Assembly: GCA_014925825.1 (NCBI GenBank)
Contig: JACGCK010000581.1
Coordinates: 1 to 13,428, forward strand
Direction: 5' to 3'
From: Pholiota molesta
Lineage: Eukaryota; Basidiomycota; Agaricomycetes; Agaricales; Strophariaceae
Length of the DNA: 13,428 nt
Below the pieces are notes generated by a model, which searched no databases, was not told the DNA's origin, and worked only from the letters and a program-made list of their open reading frames with translations. A program made the position numbers and the translations under genes. This document shows, piece by piece, positions 1 to 8,492 of this stretch. Within the stretch, counting starts at the first letter, position 1; every line of letters starts with the position of its first letter.

Positions 1-144
1 AGCGATCTGAACTGTAGACTAGTGATAGATCCGACTGTTCCCGAGGAAGATGAATTTGGAGTTGATTTGGAGCTCATGATCAAATTATTTCATGCAAGAG
101 TGTATAATATATACAATTCATCTACAATTAAGATATAGAATTCG

Positions 145-290
145 AAAGATGTCAAACGTGCTTTCGAGGGCGCAGAGGCGGTACCTACGGACACATCAGG
201 CCGAGAAAAGTATAGCACAACAAACGATATCCGAACGGCTTGAAGAAATCTTATACCCATAACTTCTACGAGCACAAGGTTTCCCAATAA
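145..290 (+). pseudogene. possible decayed NmrA-like NAD(P)-binding protein fragment
   Basis: Two short peptides in different frames resemble consecutive parts of NmrA-like/isoflavone-reductase-like proteins. The first (145-243) begins KDVKRAFEGAEAV, similar to the family segment after the Rossmann dinucleotide site (Asp-x-x-x-Ala-Phe-x-Gly-Ala-Asp/Glu-Ala-Val), and runs into a TGA. The second (237-290, shifted frame) contains SYTHNFYEHK, loosely like the family segment around Lys-Tyr-x-x-x-His-Phe-x-x-Lys, and runs into a TAA. No start codon, no glycine-rich site and no downstream continuation were found. An A-rich tract follows about 130 bases later, which would fit a retroposed copy, but that is inference. 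The resemblance was judged by eye and could be chance. The frame upstream (1-138) is also open and acidic, but I cannot link it to this family. Confidence 0.22.
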
Positions 291-423
291 GAACGAACTA
301 CTAAATCATGGGCAGGATTGAATCTCTCTCATCATGGTTTTTGCTTGATCATGAGGTTGATTTACATATAGTCGACCATGCCAAAGTTATATCCATGGTT
401 CAGATGTCACGTTGATGGGAGGT

Positions 424-456
424 AAAAACAAAAAAAAAAAAAAAACAAAAAAAAAA
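424..456. repeat. A-rich tract
   Basis: Thirty-three bases are all A except two C residues. It is either a simple low-complexity run or the poly(A) end of a retroposed sequence on the + strand. No flanking target-site duplication was recognised by eye. Confidence 0.9.
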
Positions 457-700
457 TCCTCACATACTACCGGTACATAGCAGCCTATAGTTCAATGCCA
501 GCATCAACGAATGACGCAGCTGCGGTTGGGCTATGTACGGAGAAAATTGACCATCGTCGAACGTTCTCATGACAAATGAAATGTTATGTCTCGCTCAAGC
601 CAGTGTTGAGCCAAAGATTATGGCATTGGCCATCCGCGATTCATTGCGCAGATAAACAATCAGGAAGAATTGAAAACGATGCCTTCAAAACGAATACAAC

Positions 701-952
701 CTAGGCATTGGGCTCAAGAAAATTCGCCTCAGTGCTAGAATACGAACTTGCATAAATTTGACTGCCATACGAAGCCGCCCATTTATGAATGCGGTGGCTG
801 CGGTAACTGTCTTTAATTAGTAATCAGATGAGCTATAAGATATCTTTGAAAAACTCACCAGGTTCTGCGAAGATGCCGTATATCACAATAACAAATTCCC
901 CGGCCTCCGAGGTCATATCCCCATCGACTCCCACATGAAGCCGCCCATTCAT
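701..952 (-). CDS. weak candidate: small two-exon hypothetical protein (67 aa)
   Basis: On the minus strand an ATG at 952-950 opens an exon (952-859). It is followed by a 48-bp intron (858-811) with a GTGAGT donor, a TACTAAT branch-like element and an AAG acceptor, then an exon from 810 to a TAG at 703-701. The joined frame is open for 67 residues: a valine/isoleucine-rich first half with GEFVIVIYGIFAEP, then a hydrophilic second half with HKWAASYGSQ and ending LEPNA. I recognise no domain, signal peptide or membrane helix. Each exon overlaps one copy of a 26-bp direct repeat, so part of the apparent coding signal may come from that duplication. The frame is also open a few codons upstream of the ATG, so further 5' exons are possible. 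It could equally be a relic or chance. Confidence 0.25.
771..796. repeat. direct repeat copy A (26 bp)
   Basis: GAAGCCGCCCATTTATGAAT plus GCGGTG. It matches 937-962 at 24 of 26 positions, and similarity continues more weakly for about 12 bases (GCGGTAACTG against GCGGTGACTG). The copies lie 166 bp apart in the same orientation. Confidence 0.8.
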
Positions 953-962
953 GACTGCGGTG
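937..962. repeat. direct repeat copy B (26 bp)
   Basis: Second copy of the repeat at 771-796, same orientation, with two substitutions. Read on the minus strand in the homologous frame, both copies encode related peptides (HRSHEWAAS here, HRIHKWAAS in copy A), so the unit may derive from a duplicated coding segment. Confidence 0.8.
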
Positions 963-1126
963 ACTTGGCGGTGACTGCATTATACGACCTAACGCCATCT
1001 TCTAAACCCATGCAATAAGATGTTATCTGTATCGAATAAAAATAAAATCCTAAATCGATTAGGTTCATACATAGGAACGCGGCCCATCATCGGGACGAGA
1101 GATGGAATGCAACCATTGCAAGGTAT

Positions 1127-2461
1127 TCAGTACCCTTGAAAATGGTCCATCAGTCCAGAGACGATATCATCTCTTGTCGCTGTAATTGATTCGAGTGCGG
1201 CTAGTGCACAATCCAGCGTGATAGGAGAGGTTGAAGTTCTCATCGACTTCCTAAGGAGGATCATCATTGTCTTCAGGCGGCCCAGGACATCCGCCGATCC
1301 ATGGAGCAATGTCTGACTGGCACTGCCAGCACCGAGCCACATCTCAGTCCAAGAAGCAAGGCAATCAGCATGTGTTGTGCAACCATGATCGATAAACGTC
1401 GGAGGAGTCATGCGCACGCATTCCCATAAGTTGACAAGAGAGTGATGTGCTGCGAGGAACCGCATACGCTTCTCTATGTTGATGGAGGTGGGGACGAGTG
1501 CTTGAGTCTTGTCATCACTGTGGTTTCCAGATAGCTGTTCGAGTGTAATGAGTTCCTTGTAGTATGCGACGCCTTGAAGTCGTCGTAATCCCCGGCTGAC
1601 GGCGACCTCCAGAATTGGGCCGCGCTTCATGTCCGTCCATAGTATCCTTGCGATTAACCGCTGCGTTACCATATCCAGTAATTCGTAGTGGCTGGTTAAT
1701 GCCGCAATATTCAACGCGCGTGCGCAGATTTCGGATGGCGCACTGCGTAGGAACCCCGCGGGATCCTGCGCTAATGCCAGAATGCGTTGGAGGGCCCAGC
1801 TCTCATAGGAGACAAGGCAGTATTTGTTCGCTAGCTCTGCGATATTGAGCAAGCGTCCGATCGTCAGAAGGTTTACGTCAATGGTAGATGCAAACTGGAT
1901 GGGACTGGTCATTTGACATAATGAGAACGAGGTCAAAACTATGACGGTGTAGATTTACGACTTACGGAGCATATAGGGCCCAAACTAGATCGCGGAACTG
2001 CTCTGTAGTATCGTAGAGAAGAATCGGGGTGGTATGGGAGGTTTCGTCAATAAACGGAAGGCTGAGCATATCTCCAAATGCTGATGGCTCTCGCAATAGA
2101 TAACATTTGTGTATCTGATATCATTGAGCTCATCGGAATATGCAGGAATAATAGATCAAGCCACCTTGAACAACGTGCTCTCCACACGAAAAACACAGAA
2201 CCCATCTTCCGAATCGTCCTTGTAATAGTCCGCATCTCGAGTTAAGCCTTCCTGAGGAACATGATCCAAACCAGTTTTGATGAGGTTCAACACATTTATT
2301 GTTGTCCGTTTGGTCTGTTCGGCCCCTTCGTCCAGCGATGGAGTCAATGTCGGAGTAGACGAGGTACTTATATCTTTCAGGATGCGCTTGGATCCCTTCA
2401 AGATCAACTTGGAGAGAAAACGCAGCTTGTGCGCCGGGTTAAGAATGTATAAAGAGACCAT
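1127..2461 (-). CDS. BTB/POZ domain protein (three exons, 407 aa)
   Basis: Exons read 2461-2165, 2114-1966 and 1904-1127, with introns of 50 bp (2164-2115) and 61 bp (1965-1905). Both are GT-AG and keep frame; the second has a GTAAGT donor. Residues 1-85 are a basic then Ser/Thr/acidic leader. The BTB fold starts near residue 86 with DGFCVFRVESTLFK, continues IHKCYLLREPSAFGDMLSLP across intron 1, then ILLYDTTEQFRDLVWALYAP. After intron 2 come LLNIAELANKYCLVSYESWA and a helical C-terminal half with WECVRMTPPTFIDHGC and ASWTEMWLGAG. This BTB-plus-helical layout is typical of a large mushroom-fungus family of unknown role; BTB domains mediate dimerisation or cullin-3 adaptor contacts, but no MATH, Kelch or zinc-finger partner domain is seen. 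The start is the first ATG: upstream the frame is open to a TAG near 2549 but has no ATG. The poorly conserved leader could hide another 5' exon. Confidence 0.88.
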
Positions 2462-4359
2462 CGAGGCCGAAGTGGGCGGCTCAAGCTCAGTTGTGGGGGC
2501 CAATCCTGTTGTTCAAAGAAACGAAGTAAAAGGGTCTGAGGGATGCACTAAGGACATGACAGTATGTGTATGAAAGAACATGAAGTACCCACGTGTAATA
2601 GAAATTTGTTTGAGCAGACGGCAGCATGGATTACCGCGAGCGATATCACTATCGATCCAACCGACGTGCGTCCCAAACCATGGCCGTAAACCCCTTTTGA
2701 CTGTCTTAAATCATAAGCACAACACATGTTGTTCATCCCTTTTGTATGAACGCGGGAAATTTGAACAAGGAGTGCCATGGACCCATGTCTTTTCTTCCCT
2801 AAAAATAGCGTATAGAGCATGCACCAAGGAGATTAGGAATCAACGCTGCAGGATGCCTTCCATATAGCTGATGCATTCCGGCTCTTCGTCTGCTGCTCGA
2901 TATAGGCTCGGTCCAAACGTTCCAGAATTATGATGAAGTTGCCTTGAGGCCCGGGCATGGAATTGTGAATGAGGGACTCATTGAAGGGACTGTGAAGGTT
3001 CGATCCTGTCAAGTTTTTGATGAGAAGGTTATTTCACATGTACAGTAGGACTCGTCCATTAACATACACTGAGGCAATTGAAACTCGGAAACAAGCGCAA
3101 TGGGTTTTCATGTTGCTGTTGTGAGTTCGAAATGTCGAATTGGCGCGGTCATCATTGACAGAAGACCAGCCCTAATGCTCAGACGCGTGACTCTTACTGG
3201 CATTTTAGCAGCGCTACTTGGGCGCTACTTGGGCGCTACATACACGCCAATTATAAGCACTGATCATTTATCACACTTGACCGCACCTCGTATATAGCTA
3301 TTGGCTCTCTTCCGGCCACCTATCAATTGGAGTAAATATTTTATTCTAACCAAATTCTAACCGAACGAGTAATTTTGATTGAATCAAGTAAAGTGAGTAG
3401 ACGAGACCCATTGTCGTTGGCGATATCGGAAAGAAATGTAGCGTGGGCCAGTCATGGTAATTTGGCATTACCCATTCCATATCTAGAAAAATAGTCTCGA
3501 CCAGAATTGTCCAATACGCAAAGTTATGCGTGGGCTCCCGAGATCTAGAGGGGAAGGTCACCGACCTACCCGAGATCCCGCAACGACGCATTCCATCCAA
3601 AAGGCGAGGTGCATTGTGTGGGTCCTGGGAGCGCGTTATGTACATATCCACTTATCGCTACGCTCGCAACAAATTCTATTCTTGGCGCTCTAGAAAGCCC
3701 TGAAAAAAGTCCCTCATTTCCCAATCATTTCCACCTTGAGTTCAGAAGGAAACTTTTTTATCGTTCCACTACGTATTCTCTGCATAATTTATTGGATGTT
3801 TTTCTGACAGTGCGTTTCTTGACATTGTATGATTGACGCTCACGAACGTGTTTCCTTGGTATCACTTACAGTATAGGCGCTTAATTGGACATAGTGCTGA
3901 GGCCTGAGGTCTGAAACAGATCAAATATCAATGAGGGTTGAGATTGCTTTTTTCAAACTGATAAATAAGAAGGTCGTCCAAGATCACAAGAATTTAATCC
4001 ACAATGATTTGCACATAAGTTGGAGGCCGGCGAAAACTGTCCTTTGAATTTGACTTGAAGTAGATAAGTTCAGAGCTGATCTCAATCATTACTTATTTAA
4101 AAGCGAAATCAGAATCAGGTGTTCATTCTCGAGGTTGACATAGTACTAAGTATATTATCCGCAGTATTGATTGGTCACCGGTGTCGAACATCTGGGCGTT
4201 GGGCGTTATCGATTGGATGGGGACATCTGAAGACTTCCGTGGCGTGTACATGAGAGATTCTATATACATTGCAAACCTATATATAAGTATTTGCGATGGG
4301 ATCGGTACATTGGTACAATCAATAGAACACATACATATCAATGACTTCACTAGAGGAGA
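2462..4359. other. intergenic region, no supported gene
   Basis: This stretch separates the BTB gene and the 3' end of the dehydrogenase gene, both on the minus strand, so it must hold the BTB promoter and the dehydrogenase terminator; no clear TATA box or poly(A) signal was singled out. Open frames of 55-100 codons occur on both strands (for instance 2833-3033 on the minus strand and about 2868-3050 on the + strand, directly opposed), but none has a recognisable domain plus start and splice structure. An 11-bp tandem repeat lies at 3211-3240. Confidence 0.6.
3211..3240. repeat. short tandem repeat, 11-bp unit, 2.6 copies
   Basis: GCGCTACTTGG occurs twice in tandem (3211-3221, 3222-3232) followed by a partial third copy GCGCTAC. 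Nothing in the sequence suggests a function. Confidence 0.85.
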
Positions 4360-5823
4360 TTAATATTCCAGCTGGCTGACAGGCCTCGAGACAATTGGAG
4401 CTTGAATTTTCATCACTTGTTCCTCCATCCAGTCCCATAACTCTGCACCAAGTTTAGGATCTGTTCCGGCGGGGTTCGCAGTACCAAGACGCGCCCAGGG
4501 AATCAAATACTGTTATGAAGCGGCAGAGATCTCAGGCAAGGGTTGAAACAGTAACGACGGACAGAACATACCTGTCCATTCAGCTCGGCACATTCCAATG
4601 TTGTTCCTGCCCACAGTTGGGTCAAAGCGCCATATGACGGATGCCAAAGGATCAAGTTCTGCAAATTTTGTTGATGTGAGGCGAATTCATGCCTCAGAAG
4701 ACGCTCTCGTACGTACCACGATATTTTTTTGCCATGTCGGCAGGTGGCGCATAAGATCGGAATCCAAATTTCCAGGATTTAGTGACGTTGAAACAACTCC
4801 TTCGCCACCATATCTCCGAGCCAGTTCGTTCGAGAACACGATGTTACCCTATCAAAGAGAGAATCTCGTCAGTATTTGGCCACGTCAAGAGGTGGTGGGT
4901 CCTACCAATTTACTCTGAGAATATAGGAGGCCGCTGCCTTTTTTCTTCCTGGCAGGGCCATCTTTCAATGTGTTAAAATCCACGTTACCGACGAACATCG
5001 AGGCGGCGGATGATGTGTTCACGACGCGAGCTTTACCACCGGGGCTCGTTTTCGCACCGGCAAGAAGGGTGGGAAGGAGAAGCTTGGTGAAATAAAAGTG
5101 ACCTGTGTGGTGGTATGTAAGATCACTGTATCCAGGAGGTAAGAAGCGACCTACCGAGGACATTGGTTCCAAACTGGATATCGTAGCCTTGCGTCGTTAT
5201 CTCATCAATATGGTTGAGCATGACGCCGCTAAGAGAAACAGGAACACATCAGGAACACTTTATCCCCCTGGGCGAGCGAATATGCAACGTACGCATTGTT
5301 GAATAAGACGTGAAGCTCGATCTCCTTACTGTTCGGCATCGATTAGCCCCAAGAGATCGGTAATCATATTACAGCCACTATACCTCATAAATTCTTCTGC
5401 TGCAGCTTTGACAGACTTTAAGTCGGCGAGATCCAGCTTCAAGAAAAGTGCTGTCTTTCCTGTTTGCTTCTCTAGATCCATGATAGCTTGTGCAGCTTTT
5501 TGGGGGTTCCGAGAAGCAACGTAGACTTTGGCGTTATGCTCTAATAGTGCCTATTTGTTGGTTGTTAGAACATATTGAGAATAACGATTCGGATTTAGAA
5601 AACGGATGTCATACCTTCGCTGTTTCTTTTCCAACGCCTAGCACAAACCCAAACGATGTAAGCACAAGGCCAGCTGTGAAAGAGCAATAGTTGTAGAGAT
5701 ATACGCACCAGAATTGGCGCCAGTAACAATCATCACTTTACCAGTGAGGTCTGGAATATTCGCAGGCGTGAATTTGGTTTCGGGAGGGTAGCCTTCATTG
5801 ATCAAGGATTGAACGACGCCCAT
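4360..5823 (-). CDS. short-chain dehydrogenase/reductase (nine exons, 326 aa)
   Basis: Exons: 5823-5709, 5637-5615, 5550-5384, 5328-5293, 5228-5155, 5102-4906, 4848-4717, 4658-4572, 4509-4360; the eight introns are 52-71 bp, all GT-AG, all keep frame. The product is a classical Rossmann-fold NAD(P)-dependent oxidoreductase of the retinol-dehydrogenase/WW-domain-oxidoreductase-like group. Visible motifs: cofactor loop TGANSGVG (34-41), the NNAG strand motif (112-115), catalytic Asn136 in GTNVLGHF, Ser169/Ser170 in VVNTSSAAS, Tyr199-x-x-x-Lys203 (YSQSK), then STSLNPGNL, where a Pro-Gly usually contacts the cofactor. Length is normal for the family. The [11 protein letters not shown] stretch is a longer loop before the active-site strand. 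No signal peptide or membrane anchor is seen, so a cytosolic enzyme is likely. Substrate cannot be told; a retinol, ketone or secondary-metabolite substrate are all possible. Exon 2 is only 23 nt and carries the end of the glycine motif. The start ATG (5823) is the only one upstream of the cofactor motif. Confidence 0.94.
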
Positions 5824-5970
5824 GGTTGTTTATCAAACTAAACGGGTGGAGAGTTATAAGAGCAGGTCCATGTACAAGTTAATAAAGTACTTATATGTAC
5901 TCCGGGATCAAAAGCAATGGGAATAGGAAAGGGCCGCGGTTTTTTAGATACAACCCTTGATTGTAACTGT

Positions 5971-5980
5971 GTATATAATT
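5971..5980 (-). promoter_or_regulatory. possible TATA-like element of the dehydrogenase gene
   Basis: Minus-strand AATTATATAC lies about 150 bp upstream of the dehydrogenase ATG. Position and composition fit a fungal TATA element, but AT-rich strings are common here and no transcription start is known. Confidence 0.25.
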
Positions 5981-6504
5981 CTCCTTGTTATTCCCAGTTA
6001 GGATCCAGGAGATAACAAGAGCAATGCAGTCGTTCATTCAGGAAAACAGATTAGATGCCGACCGCAATTTTCGTGCATGCGTCACTTCCTAATTTACAAA
6101 GCCATAGCAGAGCATGGCAGTGTTCCAAATAAGCTCAGCACTAGGGAATATCCAATCTGAGAAAATCTGACCTTCCGCCACATTCGTGCGCAGTGCGCAC
6201 CAAAGTCCAGTTGCTGATGGATAGCCGAACAGGGTTAAGTATGAGTGGATCAAGATCTGTACGACTTCAACGAGAATACTAATATCGTCTCGGATCAGTC
6301 CAGTAAAGGCTGCATAGTCCCACGCCAGATATTTGATAAGTAGTGACAGATAGATCTGTTCATGGGGGTCTTCCAAGGGTCTTCTGCTTGTGGGTGAAGT
6401 CGAATTTTGTAGGCACTGGACTGTGACGGAATCTTTCTTGATGGATTTTCCTGCGTTTACGCATATTCTGGCGGATCATCTGGTGGAGCATTTATTCACA
6501 AGTA

Positions 6505-6763
6505 ATGGGCTCCAGTTTGATGAGGGTGATTATAGGCCTAAGACAGGATGAAAAGACCGAACAATTTCCAGTGGTAAGTAGAGGCGCGTTACGATTAAGA
6601 AAAGCACTGCACTTACCTACTAACCTTGAATTTTAAGAGATCATTCGGAAGATTTTTGACCCCATCGATTAGGGTTGAAATGAAAGACAATACGATTCTT
6701 TCCCAATTCTTTCCTGATGAGATTGTGGCGTATGCCTCAATCGCTCAATTGTATAGGATTTGA
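6505..6763 (+). CDS. weak candidate: small two-exon hypothetical protein (64 aa)
   Basis: The case rests on splice signals. A 64-bp interval (6574-6637) has a perfect GTAAGT donor, a CTACTAAC branch element 13 bases before the acceptor, and a TTTTAAG acceptor. Joining 6505-6573 to 6638-6763 gives an open frame of 64 residues beginning MGSSLMRVIIGL, with RSFGRFLTPS after the junction and FFPDEIVAYASIAQLYRI at the end. I recognise no domain. The FPDEIV string superficially recalls the start of F-box domains, but the rest of an F-box does not follow. The upstream part of exon 1 is also open in another frame, so the reading frame is uncertain. It may be a relic of a longer gene, a spliced non-coding transcript, or chance. 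Confidence 0.22.
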
Positions 6764-8420
6764 ACTGGATATAGCGCATCTAGTTTCCACGACGCAACCG
6801 CTTTTTTGCACTCGAATTGCAGTAAGATCGTGATCATGCCTTCCCGGCATACTCGGTGTTTAATTTGCTTTTGACGACAATGTGGTGCGATGAAGAGAGC
6901 TTTGGCTATTTCTCCATACACATCAGTCTTAATTCAACGCTTTCATTTCACGGCTCTCACCTATTTGCGCTCTTCTCTTCGGTCAAGGCAGATATCAAGC
7001 TCCGTTTCCCATCCATTTGACTCCACCTGAACTAAAAGTGGGCTCCTGAGTTGCGAAGTGTCCCAATACAATACATGGAGTCGACTAGAATGAAGTCGAG
7101 TGGTCAATAAGACTTCAAAAGTTGGAATGAAGGGTAGCTTCAACGTATGCTACTTGTGCTCCCCCTGCTTCGTTCAATGGACCTGCGTGTATATTTATTA
7201 ACTTCAGTCTGAGTTCATGAAAAAGGTTCACACATTTTTATGTAGATGGGACCGAAGAGCACATGCATTCGACGTGCATTACTGACCTAATTCCACTCGG
7301 TCCTAGATTTATTCGGTAGACCACCTATCAACTTGAATTGTTCGGTAGGCCTGTAAAGATCGTCAGTTTTTTATTCGCGCGAGAGATATTTTCAAAGTGT
7401 AAAGTCTATGTTTTCACACCATTCTTTCTGCTATCGTCGAAGTCGAGCAAAATTAGGTTTCGAACATTCAAATTTCCTCGAGCTCGATTTGATTACAGCA
7501 TAGAGTGAAATGTATGTCCAATTTGTCTACAAGGCTTGGGGTTCAATGGCCGTACGTATATGATGATAATCGCACCTCTATACCAGTCCGAATAAGTTCG
7601 GGATAAATGTCGCTTTCAGAAGATATATGGCCCTTGCGGGCATCAAGTTATTAGTGTTGAATCTTGACCATTTTACGTTTGGTTTAAACCGACGATTATT
7701 CTTCGAAAATCGAAACACAGGAGAGTACGCTGGCTTTTAGTAGCAGGTGCAAATCAAGGGATTCGATGACAGAGTATGAATGGATCTGCTCAAATGCCGG
7801 ACGACGGGGACGTTGAAATATTTTGCAATGTCCCAGCTAAAAATAATACATTTTATGATCGCAGCTGTGTAGCATGGCTTCATAAGTTCATATGCAACGA
7901 CAAGCTAAACGGAATAGTAATGAGCTTAAAAGGCCATGCTCCCGCTCTGAAACGGAATCAACTCACTCGCAAAAGTGCTTTGGCAGGTCCTTGGGCTCTA
8001 CAATTTCCTACGCTGGAGTGTCAAGTGTTCGCCACGGTATTATCGCCACCAAGTCTCTTGCAAGTCTTTTGTTCAAGTTGAACTTAACGAGCGGACTGAC
8101 GATGGAAAGATAAATCCATGGATTGCATCTTCTTGCAATCATAGGAAGTCGTATCTCATGGATGCTGAACTAGACACGATGTCAAGTTAGGGTGAATCGA
8201 GTGTGCATTTGTTGTCGGGTGAAAGCAAGGCGAAAGATGGTGCCAGGGTCTGTGCGTCACAGCAGCCGACCGTGAGAGAATGCTTCCAAAACCCGGTTAC
8301 AAACAAAATACTTCACAGACTGACAAGTTCTTCGCCTTCGACCACTGCAGCCCCTCCCTCAAAGCTTCAGCACTCTCTCGAGCTGCTACATACATCTACT
8401 ATAACTGGCTTAAATCCCAG

Positions 8421-8478
8421 GTATTTATCATACGACCTTGCTTAATATTGTCCATCTAATAATGAATTTGACATCTAG
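8421..8478 (+). other. possible 5' UTR intron of the Red1-like gene
   Basis: A 58-bp interval with CAG|GTATTT at the 5' side, a CTAAT branch-like element, and CATCTAG at the 3' side ends 14 bases before the ATG at 8493. Size and signals match the coding introns of the gene. It lies outside the coding frame, so only transcript data can confirm it. Confidence 0.4.
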
Positions 8479-8492
8479 TATCGTAGCCTTCT

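Larger units (their letters stand above)
5824..8420. other. gene-poor intergenic region between divergent genes
   Basis: The region lies between the 5' ends of the minus-strand dehydrogenase gene and the + strand Red1-like gene, so both promoters are inside it. Apart from the weak candidate at 6505-6763, only unrecognised open frames are present: 6089-6376 on the minus strand (95 codons, ending NTAMLCYGFVN, no domain recognised, open for about 30 further codons upstream) and about 6355-6551 on the + strand, which overlaps the upstream extension of that minus-strand frame. The last part (about 8325-8400) is rich in C and T, as often seen upstream of fungal transcription starts. No transposon ends or long repeats were noticed. 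Confidence 0.55.

Noticed and set aside
1615..1848. A + strand 77-codon frame opposite the BTB gene
   Set aside because: It is antisense to a well-supported exon and has no domain.
2833..3050. Opposed open frames of about 60 codons on the two strands, each with protein-like composition (minus: NFIIILERLDRAYIEQQ; plus: SVQTFQNYDEVALRPGHG)
   Set aside because: Neither has a start codon with a working splice chain. The minus-strand frame can be joined over a 62-bp GTGTAT...CAG interval, but the upstream part meets a stop without an ATG, so no gene call is justified.
4123..4363. Opposed 60-75 codon frames just downstream of the dehydrogenase stop
   Set aside because: They lie in the expected 3' UTR, match no family, and overlap each other on both strands.
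7536..7560. GGGTTCAAT string resembling a tRNA T-arm
   Set aside because: No paired acceptor, D or anticodon arms could be found around it; no tRNA gene is supported anywhere in the window.
7776..8190. Three overlapping + strand frames of 71-101 codons upstream of the Red1-like gene
   Set aside because: They overlap in different frames, none shows a recognisable domain or a convincing splice link to a neighbour, and they sit in the likely promoter region.
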